From: Platerodrilus igneus
Taxonomy: Eukaryota > Arthropoda > Insecta > Coleoptera > Lycidae
NCBI GenBank assembly: GCA_036346225.1
Contig: JARFIW010001489.1
Location: 372,001 to 436,000, forward strand
DNA length: 64,000 nt
Direction: 5' to 3'
Part shown: positions 44,880 to 57,784 of the stretch, piece after piece
Layout: every line of letters begins with the position of its first letter
How positions within the stretch are numbered: the first letter of the stretch is position 1
Notes under the pieces: generated by a model
Told to the model about the DNA's origin: nothing
The model's database searches: none
Seen by the model: the letters and a program-made list of their open reading frames with translations, nothing else
Program-made: the position numbers and the translations under genes

Positions 44880-45020
44880 ATGATTCGAAAATTAGCTTAC
44901 AGTAGTATACGAGGTAGGTCGATAAAAATTGGTTTAAAATATGGTGCTGGTGATGTAAGCAGACATGGTCGATGTGTTAAAGTGATGTTGGGGTGTAAAG
45001 TTACTGGCACACCTGATTAA
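44880..45020 (+). CDS. small basic protein (46 aa), virus-like cluster
   Basis: Intact ORF: IRKLAYSSIRGRSIKIGLKY, SRHGRCVKVMLG, ending TGTPD. Net charge about +10. A TATAAA lies at 44819-44824. Too short to assign; small basic proteins are often DNA-condensing or capsid-associated in DNA viruses, which is only an analogy. Confidence 0.4.
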   Translation: MIRKLAYSSIRGRSIKIGLKYGAGDVSRHGRCVKVMLGCKVTGTPD

Positions 45021-45069
45021 GCTAAAGAATACTGTCCGCCGTGTGTTGGTGTTTCAATCAGTCTCCATA

Positions 45070-45660
45070 GTTAAAGTCTATAATTTTCAAACGATTGCAT
45101 TAGGTTTAATTAATTAATCTAGTAGATTTGTGTAAGTAGTTTTGCTAAACCATCCTAATGAATTAATCTGTGCAAATACTGTACTTAATCGATGTTACTA
45201 GAATATTCATGCAAATATTTGAGATTTAGACAAATAAGAATTTAGTCTGCAAACGATTGCATTAGGTTTAATTTGTCAATCCAGCAGATTTATGCAAATA
45301 TCATCATAATTAGTGGGGAGAATTTGCAGATCCGGTGGTCCTGGGGAAAGATACCGGGGGCCCGACGGTCCAGATCAGGGTGCTGAGAGCACAATCCATG
45401 CCTCCGTTAGCCAAAAAATGTTTAGTTGAAGAAAACTATTTTGCAATTTTAAGATGACAATGTTATTTAATACTGTTACTAGATGTGCAATTATTTTTTG
45501 CAAGTGCGGTGGCGGTTGTGGAGTGGAGGGTTTAACTCCCAGATCGGGGTGCCGAGGACAAGATCCGTGCCTGGAACTAAATAATGCTTAGTTGAAGAAA
45601 ACTATTGTGCAGATTTAAGATGACAATGTTATTTAATACTGCTACCAGATGTGCAAATAT
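45070..45660 (+). repeat. two imperfect tandem duplications
   Basis: CAAACGATTGCATTAGGTTT occurs at about 45077 and 45251. AAGATGACAATGTTATTTAA occurs at about 45452 and 45617 as part of a ~165-bp repeated unit that also holds (G)ATC(A/G)GGGTGC(T/C)GAG. No coding potential. Confidence 0.75.
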
Positions 45661-45739
45661 TTACTAAATAAGGTTAGATGGCGCTAGCGGTAATGACATA
45701 TGTGACGTATGGAAAAATGATAGCATCCTTAATGAGTTT

Positions 45740-46140
45740 TCCGATTAAAAACGATTAGTGTTAATAAATTTTCCAATTAAAAGACGATTAGTGCTAATGG
45801 GTTTTAAAGAGAAAACCCATTAAAAAGCGATTAGTGCTAATGGTTTTTGAATGAGAAAACTCATTAAAAAGCGATTATTGCTAATGGTTTTTAATGAGAA
45901 AACCCATTAAAAACGATTAGTGCTAATGGGTTTTTAATGGGAAAACCCACTAAATAGCAATTAGTGCTAATATGTTTTTAATGAGAAAACCTATTAAAAA
46001 AAGCAATTAGTGCTAATGGATTTTAATGAGAAAACTCATTAAAAAGCAAATGGTGCTAATGGTTTTTTAATGAGAAGACTCATTTAAAAGCAATTAGTGC
46101 TAATTAATTTTAATGAGAAAACTCATTAAAAAGCAATTAA
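45740..46140 (+). repeat. 44-bp tandem repeat array (satellite-like)
   Basis: About nine units with ATTAGTGCTAAT at roughly 45755, 45788, 45831, 45876, 45917, 45961, 46007, 46050 and 46095 (spacing 33, then 41-46 bp). Each unit holds GGGTTTTTAATGAGAAAACCC-like arms that can fold into a hairpin. The array has no ORF. Confidence 0.92.
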
Positions 46141-46924
46141 CGGAGGAGAGTCCAGCTCCGACTTCCTCTCTCTACTAGAGTGTATTTGCAAGACTGAATA
46201 ACGTGTTGGCAAAAACAATAATTTATTTATGTATACCTATCATTAATCGTTCAGGTTAATATACATATGTTATGGTGGAATGTTAATTTATATGTATATA
46301 TTTTTTGGAAACTTCCGTTATCCTCTAAGAAACTGAACGTTAATAATCTTAGGATTTCCAGAAAATTGAATATATGTGCAGTAGCTATTTTATAGAAGAA
46401 TCTAAAAATATACAGTAAAATATTTCCAAGCCAATTATGATATGACATTCAGCTACAACATATTCGTATACCTGATACAACTAAGAAAAATATTGCTCAA
46501 GAATTAGCATTTAGCGTATTGCAAATGTGATAGCATTGGAGTTTACAGTGTAACGAACTTATGACAAAGAAAGTTATCACCAATATATGGGACATGCAAA
46601 AAATTGATATTGACATGTTTTGGAAACTGTATTGTTACGATGCAAATAAGGCTTCACTATTATAAATTAGAAATTGAGAAATTGTATAATGACACATTGG
46701 ACATGTTATTCATAAAACATTAGATCACCGTAAATTACAATAATTCACATTACGCGAAATCCAATTAGTAATCTTCCTCCTTGAGTAAATCAATACAAAG
46801 AACCCGACCGCAAGTATGATACGTCCAGAAAAGCCAAGCATCATTTCTTAAGAATAATATTAACAAGTAATTCCCGTAAATAGATAAGAGAATACATATA
46901 AACCCGGAGACTGTCCTGGGTAAA

Positions 46925-47015
46925 GTAGTAGTAAGGCAGATAGTAGATAGATAGTAAAAGTAGTAGTAAGGCAGAGAGTAGAGTAGAGTAGAGTAGAGAA
47001 GAGTAAGAATAGTTG
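46925..47015. repeat. AGTAG/GTAGA microsatellite
   Basis: Runs of AGTAGTAAGGCAGA and GAGTAGAGTAGAGTAGAG. Confidence 0.9.
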
Positions 47016-47551
47016 TCAATATAAACTTAGTTACCATTAATCCTTAAAGTTGTGCAAATATAATGTAAGTACCACTTTTTATGTATCTTAGATTTAAGGC
47101 TTAAAATGTATAAAGAACTATTTTGATTTGTTAAATAGATGTAAGTGTTGTTTAAACTGAGTTTAAATCATTGTACATGTGTGTGTTGTGGTTCAATGAA
47201 AACCCCCTCGCTACGATCCCGGTAGTTAGTGTAGCTAAGACGGCGTTGCGCCATTAGTTTCGCAATAATAGGCTGACGCAACATTAATAATAGCTACGCA
47301 ACAGTATTGTTATTTAAAGGATTTTCACAGTGTTTGCATATCTATTTATCCGTATATACACCCAACATTTACTTATGCTATTTGCTCGTAATAAGTCAAA
47401 CAAAACCAAATAATACGAAGAAATTCTATTATACTGCTACACTTAGTGGTTAAATTAGAAACACAAAAATAATCATTATTTGTTACTAAATTCTTTTAAG
47501 TGCTGATATGGTATATTTAAACATTCTTTGTTATTTTTGTTTAATAATAAA

Positions 47552-47607
47552 ATGCACTCACTATTTTATTTAGTGTTGTTTCTTTGTGCACATTTTACCT
47601 TCAGCAG
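47552..47607 (+). CDS. possible signal-peptide exon
   Basis: ATG at 47552 encodes MHSLFYLVLFLCAHFTFS, a classic short signal peptide (hydrophobic YLVLFLCAHF core), and reaches TTCAGCAG followed by GTATGT, a consensus donor. A secreted protein's first coding exon would look like this. No second exon was found in the next kilobases. Confidence 0.35.
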
Positions 47608-48444
47608 GTATGTTAGGGCATTTTTAAATATATTTTCATTCATTCCTTTAGACAAACATAATATGTAATAGGGACTAAACGTTTCAACAGCACAGCTCTA
47701 AGATGATATATTTTGGACCATAGCTAAACTTTATAATTATTTAGTTAACTATTTGTTTGGTCTGTTGATATTAACACGATAGGCACATACGTATTTTACA
47801 TAATACACATAGTATATTTGGTATACACAACATTTTTTTAGAATATGTTTAAACAATTTTGATCCAAAATTATTTCTTGTTAGACTTCGTAGATCAGATA
47901 TTTAAAACAATTTTGCATTATTCAAGTATGTGTACAAAAATAAAGTCTAAACGAAATACAATATCCACATTCACATTAAAACATCTTGATGTTAATACAC
48001 AATCTTACAAATTTCTAATCTAAGCTAAACATATTATTTTTTAGCATACACATATACTTGTTACTTGCACACTTACTGATAGTATTACAACATTTTTTAT
48101 AATACATAGGTAAGTGGTATTCAATTGAAGACTGCTTGAACAACACAGCAAGTAACAAAATAAGGTTTTTAAATGATCGCATTGGTTAATTTTATAACTT
48201 TAGAGGTTAGAGGTATAGAGGATAATCAATAATTATTATTTTTTTTTCCAAGTCATTGTACATGCCAACGAATATTGCTCTAATATTCTGTATTAAATAT
48301 ATAATATCACATTATAGGTACACTGACATGTATATTATTGATGTAAATTTAAGAATATTCAGACTTAAATTCTAAAAAAATTAAAAATGTTTAATTGTTA
48401 ACTTTAATCTGTGCAGAACTGTTGCATATATTCGTCATCATCAT

Positions 48445-48640
48445 TAGATCTTCAGTCGTGAAACTGGTTAGATGCGTACCCTCATTGTTTCCTATTCTGA
48501 ACTAACCTACACATTTCCGTGAAATTTGCAGTCTGCATCTATCGCTATCTGATCTAGGTCTACATCTACCTCTTTATTCCTATCTCTGCTTGTAATATAT
48601 CCCATACTATTTCCTAAAATTCCTTAGAACGTATTCTGTC
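48445..48640 (-). pseudogene. RTE-type RT C-terminal fragment
   Basis: Minus strand, broken by frame changes: RGRCRPRSDS and MCRLVQNRKQ.GYASNQF, matching the RTE-type C-terminus (FRLVQNRKQFRAASN at 39050) and the copies at 5165-6215. Confidence 0.55.
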
Positions 48641-50749
48641 TGTCTATTTCTCCTATTTTTTTTCCACAGGTATTTTTATTCCCCTACTATTTCTATAACC
48701 TATCTGTTACTAACTTTGTCTGTCCATGCTATCATCCTCATACAGCATATATTTATATGACTTGCTTATTCAATTTGTACAAATTTTGAATGTGTGTAGA
48801 AGTGTACAACAAACAATATAATAATAATAATGTCTTTATTACAATAGAATTCTTAAATCAGAATAATGTATAAAAGATAAAAGTCAATCTATTGGGCGAT
48901 TCTCAACTCGACATGAATTCAACTCTCGAATACAATATTGTGCGCCTGCGCCAAGCAATGCGGATCCTCATGCACAAACGATGACGTATTTGTTTTATGT
49001 CTAAGAGCCACTCGTAGTAAAAACAGTTATAATTATTTAATTTTCAAATCCTCAAAAATCACAAATGCGCTTGCGTTATATTACTAACTGTTTAAAAAAT
49101 TATCTACTCTAAGCTTAGATAAGCTTGTACTGATGTTGAATTTTACAACGGTTACTGCTTTAAGCTGGGGTTTAAATTTAGGAACTTAGTTAAGCTTGAG
49201 CTCAACTTACGATTGTATAACCGGCCCTAAATGATTTTGGTATCAGGCTGTGACAAAATATCACCGACGGATATTCATTATTTTAACTTCCCATAAATTT
49301 TAATTACGATTAACATTGTGTAGGATTACTTGCCAATAAAGTAGAAGTGGGAAGGATATGAAGAAATTTTTCAGTGATCAGATAAAAAGGTCTACCAATG
49401 TAGTGCTTTGCAATATCGAGAAAGGAAGTAACGTTTATTGATTTTCGTGAAAGAGACTGGTAGCTAACCTAATTCAATTTCTTGGTGCAATCCATTAAAC
49501 AAGGTGTAAAGGTCACAAGTTTCCATCGCAGATCTTTGTAATGTATGAAATATAGCATGCGCTTTCAAGTTACTTCTAATTTAGTATGTTAAACCGTTAT
49601 AAGAAATTAGTTGAAATGCAAAATTAAACTTTTCTTAGAACAATTATTTTATTCATTTTAGAAATCTTTTTTAACTCCAAATGTTATGTTTATTTGAAGT
49701 TATCACCAACTTATATATCGTTCCTATATTATTTAAAATGTGCCATTTCTCCCTATTTTATTACACCGCTTGTCAGGTTTCAACTTGCATCATTATTAAC
49801 AAATTTTACTAATTAGTTGTGCAAAATAGGGTGAAATTTTTTCAAAAAGGAAAAGAAAGGTTTATTTTTTGTATCCAAAAACTATGTTACCATGAAAATT
49901 ATGAACATCAAATGTCAAATTCAAATCAGTGCATATGATTTAGGAGTACTAGTAATTTCATACATAAACGTACATTTTTTACTTGACACTTAATGTTCAT
50001 CGCGTCTGTATGGCTGCTGTTATTTTGGATACAAAGGGTGAACCTTTTAATTTTTGATATAATATGAGGATATATTGCATAAATAATGGACAAAATTTGT
50101 TAAAAATAAAATACTCAATAACTTATATTTAAAACATTTTCCCCCAAAACTTATATTGGAGATATGAACTGCATTTGAAAACCCAATACGATAAAATCCA
50201 AAATGGAACGTACGGTATAAAATAATTAGTTAGAGCTTTTATATACATACTATTTTGACTTATGCAAAATTTTGAGTAATTTTAGAGCATTATCAAATGT
50301 CAATTCTAATTAATTCATTTCTATTTCGTTTTACTGTATTCTGTATTTTCTATTCTGTGAAATTTTAAGGTTATGTATGTGTTTGTCCGTGTGGTCTGTG
50401 TCCTGCATTTTACTTCTAAAGTCGACTCTTTCCTTCTTCGCGTTTTTATTATGTGAATTTACATCGTTGTAAAACTGTTGCTCACTGTAGTATTATTTCT
50501 AACTCAAAGCGAACTGTTTCAGTACTGTATAAATGTGTATTATTATAACAAAAGTATGAGTGAATAATAAGAAATAAATGTTGGTAATTATAGGCGAAGC
50601 GGCGCACGCATTCAAAAACTTCAAACGGAAACGAATCAAAAGTGATCGAAAGCTAATGGCATACAATTTGTATGTGTAACATGTCGAAGCAATTGGCAAA
50701 ACCGCAACTGTAAAGTAAACTGCTATATAACTTGGCATTGTTTAAAGCA

Positions 50750-51225
50750 CTGTATGGGTAGTAATGGGAAACTCCATATCATCGTGTAAAGTCTGAGAAA
50801 ATCTCTACACAATGCTGGAAAACTGTTCATATAATGAATTGGTTTGTAAATAAAAAAAAAATTGGATATCATTATCTAAAGCTTCAGGAATTGGAATTAG
50901 TTAAGTAGAACCGCACTTTGCATCTCACAACATATGTTATTGCTGAATTCTGAATTGGTGAAAAATAACGGATAAATAGTACTGCTATTACCCCCTGTCA
51001 CTGCAATGACTCCTATAAAATTGGTATGGACTTACGTTAAAAATATGTTACTGCACATAACACTATATTCAAATTAAATGAAAAGTTGTGTCGATCATAT
51101 TATCGGGAAGGAAGAAAAACAGTTATGAAATGTGGCATTGCAGACGTGGTTGAAAAAGTAGTGATAGGTATGAATGCGAATTTAGATAGTGATTCTAGTA
51201 ACGATTCCGTTATAAATTGATTATA
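50750..51225 (+). pseudogene. Tc1/IS630-type transposase, C-terminal relic
   Basis: Plus strand with several stops: WKTVHIMNWFVNKKKIGYHY, LELVK, TTYVIAEF, then TPCHCNDSYKIG (degenerate PPYHC.YNPIE) and an open tail GIADVVEKVVIGMNANLDSD ending SSNDSVIN. The order 'WxNxKxI..L...Y.ID......LPPYHxxxNPIE......E..SDS' is that of insect IS630/Tc1-type DDE transposases. The Glu/Asp after NP is lost. Dead. Confidence 0.6.
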
Positions 51226-51629
51226 GAGTAATGCCTACATCTTTTTCTAAATTTTACTATAAAGCTTAATCACATTCATCATGATTCAATACATAGAGAT
51301 GGCCTTATGCCATTTAATTATTTACTATAAATGTAGTGAAACATTTCTTAAAAGGGCATAATATTGTATTATTAAAGAAATGTGTTTTATGTGACGTCAC
51401 TATTCAACTCTTTTTATAAATAATGGTTTTCTGGTTGGTAATGTCAAATGTCAGATATATTAGGTTAAGTAACTATTTTGAATTTCCCACTCTTAATATT
51501 CTAGTGGTGTAAGTGGCTCTCATTACGACTTGCTCTCTACTTTATTCTCTCATGGAACGGATTATAGATATTAATTATAGTTTCCTCCTTGTTATGAACC
51601 CACAAATCCCTTGCCCATAGCGTCTTCTA

Positions 51630-52390
51630 AAAATTCATACACCCAATATTTCTGTCCGTCCAGTTGTATCCTTTGTTAACACACTAGCTTACTGACTTCC
51701 CAAACGGCTAAATAATTTATTAAAAAACAGACTAAACTATCTTCAATTTTGCTATAAAGATAGCATTGACTTAATTCAAAAATTAAACAAGTTATGACAT
51801 CCAAATAAATATAGCTTAATTTTCTTCGATGGTACGAATGTACCTATTCCCTAGCATGCATCTGATTGCTTTAATGTAGTAAATAATCTTATTGTAGAAT
51901 CTAACTTCAATAATGAACTAGCTAATTGTATTGTATATTTATTAGATCTTTCCTTAACACAAAATTTTTTTTCATCTTCAGCTGCAAATATTATCAATAA
52001 GTTAGGTTTGGCTATTGACTTAAACTTTTCACGTTTCTTAGTTGAAATCTTTATGGGCAATCTAGAGAAGTACTTTATAAGCAAACACATTTTTTAAATA
52101 TAAAATTTTATTTTGGGGCCGTTTCGTCGATAAGATTTTAGTTGTCACCACCCGCTCTATTAATTCTTTAAAGTACTTTCATAACTGGCTCAACACTTTT
52201 CACCCAAAAATAAAATTTACTTTAGAATATGAATTTAATAACACTCTTCTTTTTCTCGATTTGATACTACACAGTTCTCATTTTCACATCTCATTCAGCA
52301 TATATAAAATCCATAACTACGTGCAGTGCGCTTCAACCACCCTCCAAATTATTAAGCAAATTATTAGTTATTTGAATACGACATATTAAA
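51630..52390 (+). pseudogene. Penelope-type reverse transcriptase relic
   Basis: Plus-strand pieces across stops: HTPNISVRPVVSFVNTLAY, NNELANCIVYLLDLSLTQNF, GLAIDLNFSRFLVEIFMGNL and RFVDKILVVT. Penelope-type RTs carry RPIVS, then GxxMGSPLSPxLAxIFM, then YVDDxxVV, and here the last reads FVDK. LEYEFNNTLLFLDL and HPKIKFTLEYE follow, as in the family. No GIY-YIG endonuclease is seen after it. Dead. Confidence 0.75.
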
Positions 52391-53389
52391 TAAGAATGCA
52401 TATAATGTTTGTTCTGTAGGTGGGTATTTTAGTAACATGGAGTAAACATGCATCGTGTGGTTTGCAATTTGTCAGGATTTTAAAGTCAACGGCTATTAAA
52501 AACAGAACATGAGCAAGTTTAGAAAAAAAAACAGATAAAGCGGGGGTTGAGTTACCTACTAACCATCGAAGACGTGGGCTACGTGTGAATATATAAAGGT
52601 ATTGCACGGTTTTTTTTGAGTACTTAACTGTCGAATGACGCTACTTGTAGTTTACTAAGAAACACGAAAAAGTGTTGATCAATTATTAATAAAGTAAGCT
52701 TTGGAGTTGCGATAATTGTGACTTTATTTAAACTTCTTAAAGTAAAATTGAATGCGAAATATAGGTAAGTGACACCGGGTTTGTTTTGGTTGCCGGAGAA
52801 TTATTAAAGCGTCAATAAAGTTTTTGTTTTGGTTGTATAATTATTCTGGTGAAAATGGATTTGCAGCTAATTTTATGCTTCCTGGTTTGATTTGGGTAGT
52901 TCAAGCAAAAGGCAATGATCTGTTTTTTTAACAAAGAGCCGGCCGGTACTTCATACAGCTGTTGGGGAATCTAATTTGTTTCGTTCAATTGTACCCTTCT
53001 AAATATTTTCATTCGACTTATGATTCTGTTTAAATATTCCCAAGCTTCCACTTTGACTTCCGTGTAACTACCTATTATAGGAGACGCCCCTAAGCACACT
53101 TTATAATTTAATATTCTAGGATATGAGGGATTGTCTTCACGGTAGTCAGGACCATAGCTGAAACAGCGGACCTACGCAGAAGAGCATTTGGGTCTATGTA
53201 AAAGTGCTAAAAAAAAGAGAATCTTACTAGTGTTAATAAGCACGTAAGAAACTTACCGAGGTTTCTGTTGCGGTATTCGGTGTAGGCGTGTTTCTCTACT
53301 TACTTTGCTGCTTTTTTTCTTGTCTGCACGGAATACCGTAACAAATTGCTGGTGTTATTAAACATTTTTATTTACTATATAAGATGTCG

Positions 53390-54660
53390 TGATTATCCCT
53401 AAAGGGAAAGGTAAAGACCCCAAACAACCAGGCTCTTACCGACCCATATGCGTTTTGAACCTTAGGAAAAACGTACGAAAACTATTATGTACACGAATAC
53501 ACGCCCACAAACAAACTACAAGAGTACACGCAAGACAATACGGCTTGACAGAAAACAAATCGACTGAGGATGCCATAAACCAAGCAGCAATCACACAAAA
53601 ATACGTTTTATTAATATTAGTGGACATAGAAGACACATTTAATAACCTTGGTGGCATTCACTTTTTAACAGACTTACAACCATAAACTGTCTACTACAAC
53701 TGTACCATTCCTTCAGAAGCTACTGCAGGGACAGATACGTAACCCTATAAGGTACAGAGAGCAATACCAAACATATAAAAAAGGGTTGCCCACAGGGCTC
53801 CGTATGTAGGCCACTATTTTGGAATATTGTAATGGATGAACTCCTGGAAAAGCTGGACACCATTGACGAAGTGTTGTCGACGATTGCATACGCCGACGAC
53901 ATCTTACTGGTTGGGAAATGCAATTGCAGAAGAGAAATCGAACGTAAGGCTAACATCGTCCTAACCCAAACACAAAGTTGGTGCAAAACCAACAAAATGA
54001 CCATAACAAAACAAAAAATTACATACTTTGTGATGAAGGGAACCCTGGCAAGGAACCCCACCATCAAACTAGAAGGTGAAAATATAAGTAGAATACAAAA
54101 CACAAAATATCTGGGCTAAACATTAGACGAAAACCAGAATCATTTAACACATATAAACACAGTATGTGCAAAGGACTTGTAAGATAAACCTTAATTGTTT
54201 AAGGCTTCATTTCAACAGTGTGATCGGGGCTATGGTATCATATGCCGCGAGCGCCTGGGGACATCGGTTTAACACAATCAAACCTATACAAAAAATTAGC
54301 AGTACACCACGAAGTGTTGTACTGCAACTGACGGGTGCTTATGCGACTTCCGCACAGATGCATTTCATGTTCTGGTGGAAACTATGCCCTTGGACCTAAT
54401 AGTAAAACAGCAAGCTGCAATGTACTATCTTACACACAAGGAGAACCAACAACTACTACACATCTTAATCACAAACCAACTGCCACGACAAAGACGGAAA
54501 TGAAGAACTACATATTTGCAGAATAGCAAACACATTGCGATCAAAGCACAACCGATAAGATGCTATATGCAATTTCTGGGGGGAAAGCCAGGCCTGCTTA
54601 AATTTTAGGTAGCAGACTACTGAAACGCTGGGACAAATAAATAAAAAAAAATAAAATACC
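53390..54660 (+). mobile_element. 5'-truncated R1/jockey-type non-LTR copy
   Basis: 1271 bp with an A-rich tail, flanked by ATAAGATGTCG (53379-53389) and ATAAGATTGTCG (54661-54672), a target duplication with one extra T. Coding starts abruptly at VIIPKGKGKDPKQPGSYRPI, then QYGLTENKSTEDAIN, LVDIEDTFNNL (motif A, with Asp to Asn changes), STIAYADDILLVG (motif C intact), and YAASAWGHRF near the end. Frames break at 53685 and 54119. Typical dead-on-arrival copy. Confidence 0.85.
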
Positions 54661-54679
54661 ATAAGATTGTCGAATTCGG

Positions 54680-57600
54680 ATTGCCTAATAAATTGTAACC
54701 ACGTTGCAGACGTTTCGTTTATTTTTGCTTAAACTTTCAAATGTAGATGGTAAAAAATAAATTTAAATTTATTTGTCTTACAGTCTAAAGTAATTAGTTT
54801 GTCGTCCTGCTAATATAGTTCGCTTTATGACCCCGAAGAGACGTGTGCAAAAATAATTGATACGTCGATAAGTGTTGTTATAATTAATTATGCAGTCTTG
54901 ATTCTGACAGTCTGTAGCACAGCAGTAAAAATCAGAGAAGACTAAGTTCATATCCAGCAATCTTAAAAATCCATGAGCCGATCAGTCATTATGTGCTTTG
55001 TACCGTAGCATTGTATCGCTAGCAAAAAGTTCATTAGCTGATTAATTTTTTGCTGGTAGGATGCTTCTGAAACTAACTCGTTATTCGACACCGCATATTA
55101 AAATTTTTTATAAATGCTTTGTTTTGTTTATATTGTGGTAGGTTATGTTACTATGCAAAAATAGCATACATAATTTGTTAGATTTACTGTGATAATATTG
55201 TGTAAATAATATAATTTTATTATACCTTGCGTTCGCATGTATGAAAACCAATGCCATCTAAATCTGTATTACTTGTTCAAATTATTTACCACACCAAAAA
55301 AATTGCACAACTGTGAATAAATACAGTCTTTGTTATGATGTGTTTCAGTTGTTAATAGGGAACTAGCCAAGTTATTGTTTTTTATAAACGATACAACTAT
55401 AGTTTGATAGTTGCTACTTGAAAATCGTTTCGATTTAATTCACTGAAAAGCCACTTAGTCTTTAAATGTATTTTTATTGGCATTTCGATCCATGATCGCG
55501 GATTATTATCAAAATAAAAATTTTATTTTGACAATGATCGTAATTTATGAATCGTGACGTCAATAAAATGCATTTGAAGACTATGTGGTTCTATTCCCAA
55601 CAAAATAAAGAAATAATAAGTAACCAACCTCGCAGGAAGTATTCAAAATATTATAATAAACTAACAAAATTGTGAAAAAAATGTCGATAAACATACTGTT
55701 TATGTATATATGAAATCATTCCTTAATTAGTCATTTAAGCCAGAAATACCTTGATATTCATAAGAGCTACTTAGGAATGCAAAGTCACGATAGTTTTGTA
55801 CGAAACTTAGTTTACGATACTGACATAAGCTTTTGAGAAAGGTGCATGATCATACCAAACCAATGCATCTGATAAATGTCTTTATAATCTACATACAATA
55901 ATTCTAGAGCTGACAGCACCTGGGTATTGTGTTTTAAGTACAACTATTTAGAGTAGCTCAAAGATCTCGGCATAATTCCTTAAACACCATGACCACGTTG
56001 AGCCATCTTGCTAGACACCCCATAAGGTTTGAAAGTTTTTCCCATAAAAGCATCTGGGATGTTAGACGCCCTATTCAACTTAATAACCATCTAATAGATA
56101 AAGCGATTAGAATAATATCATATAACATTATGTTCATAACACAAATTATTTCTTTTACCATACAATACTCGAAATATTTAAGTGCAGTTCAATATCATAG
56201 TTAGATTTGGCACCTTTGTTGGAGATCAGAATCTAAACTAACATCATCTTATATGAACATGTTGACAATGATAAAATGAAAGAACAACCGCTTACCATAT
56301 AGATTTTTGCTTTCAAAAGTGGTTTCCACACATCATTCCCTACTTCGCTCACTTATTTTTAAACTAATTGGGAATATTGGTATTAAATAAGTGATTTGTT
56401 TGAAAATAAAAATATATAAAATAAACAATGCTTACATGCTTAATGCTATATTACTTATCAATATATATTATTTCAAAACATTAAAGTTGAACAAAAAATA
56501 TGTATAGAAATGTATAACTTACATGTAAGTCTATAAAACTAAAACCACTACCTAAATATAAAAGCAAACAGTAAAATATTTATCGTTGTTGCAAAACACA
56601 ATACTTAATAAAGAAATCTGTAAAATGCGGTAGCAAGAAACAAAAATTTTGTTTCAGACAAATTCAAAATTTTTTAGTTTCTGTCCTTGAAGTTATCCTA
56701 ATAATTAAGTTGAAAATAAGGCGCCAACATAAAACGTCTTATTTTGCTGTATGTGAAAGTATGGAACTTTTAAATATTTCAATGTAACATATTTTGGAAT
56801 GCTTAATTTAGATACACACCAGATTACAAACCTAATGTCAACGGTGTTGTCAAGAGTTAGGTTTTTTGCAAGATTTATAAACTTTTGATTTTAAATGGGA
56901 CAGTCTGTAATTTATATATTTCTTTAAATTCATTTGGTAATTCTACACAAATTGTATAAATTTTCTCTATACCCAAGTCACCACTTTTAGGATATTTTAA
57001 TATTTGTAAGTACATTGAAGCATTATTATATAAAATTTAATCAACAAGGTAGGAGTACCTCACTTAAGTAAATAACCGAGAGTTGGGCACTATCAATATT
57101 TAATTTATGCTGATTGTAAAACTGTACAAATCATCTGAAAAAAGAATAGAAATTTCGATAATATTAACAAATGAATGTTTAGCTGTTTAAGAATACATAT
57201 TTAAGTTGTAGGAAAATCGTAAATGTTCTTCGAAATCTCATAGTCTGTTTTGGAAATCAACAATTTTAGTTATTTACATTAAAATCGATCCTAAATACTT
57301 CAAGTGCCATTTGTATTTCGTCATTTGTTTGGATATTAAATTAGTTCATTACTGTTGTTTTTGGTTTTAGCAGAGTTAATGTGTTTTGGTTGTAATTTAT
57401 AATGTATGTGGCGTTGTCCAATTTCAATGAATTATTGACAAGATCTGATAAATTGAGAAGATATACTACGAAATATCACAGCTAACATGGCTTAAGTTAA
57501 CACCTTGAGAAAATGTAAAAGGATTGATTATTGAATGTCATGCTTTCATTTTTTATCTGTTCGATAATAATGTTTTGATCATTTATTAGTAAAAGTTACA

Positions 57601-57780
57601 CAATTTGTGTGTAAAATGGCAAAAGGAATTCAGAAAAATAAAAAATTACAAGTTGGCAAATCTAGCAATAACTAAAATCTTAATAGCACTTCAGTTTTGA
57701 TCTTCCCCATTACTCACTTTGGATAATACAAAATTCGTTGAGATATTCAAGTTTCCACATTTTTGGTAACATAGTATAAT
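54680..57780. other. non-coding stretch
   Basis: AT-rich. Only short ORFs of low information; inverted ATTTTTATTTTGA-like words near 55470-55530 suggest a small inverted repeat. Nothing else supported. Confidence 0.5.
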
Positions 57781-57784
57781 AAAA

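Larger units (their letters stand above)
46150..51230. other. mostly non-coding stretch
   Basis: Apart from the small features listed here I see no gene. A pair of inverted TTGTATCCAAAA words at 49873-49884 and 50032-50043 might delimit a ~190-bp MITE, but no target duplication is evident. Confidence 0.4.

Noticed and set aside
45740..46140. CRISPR array
   Set aside because: Units are contiguous tandem repeats without unique spacers, in a eukaryotic context.
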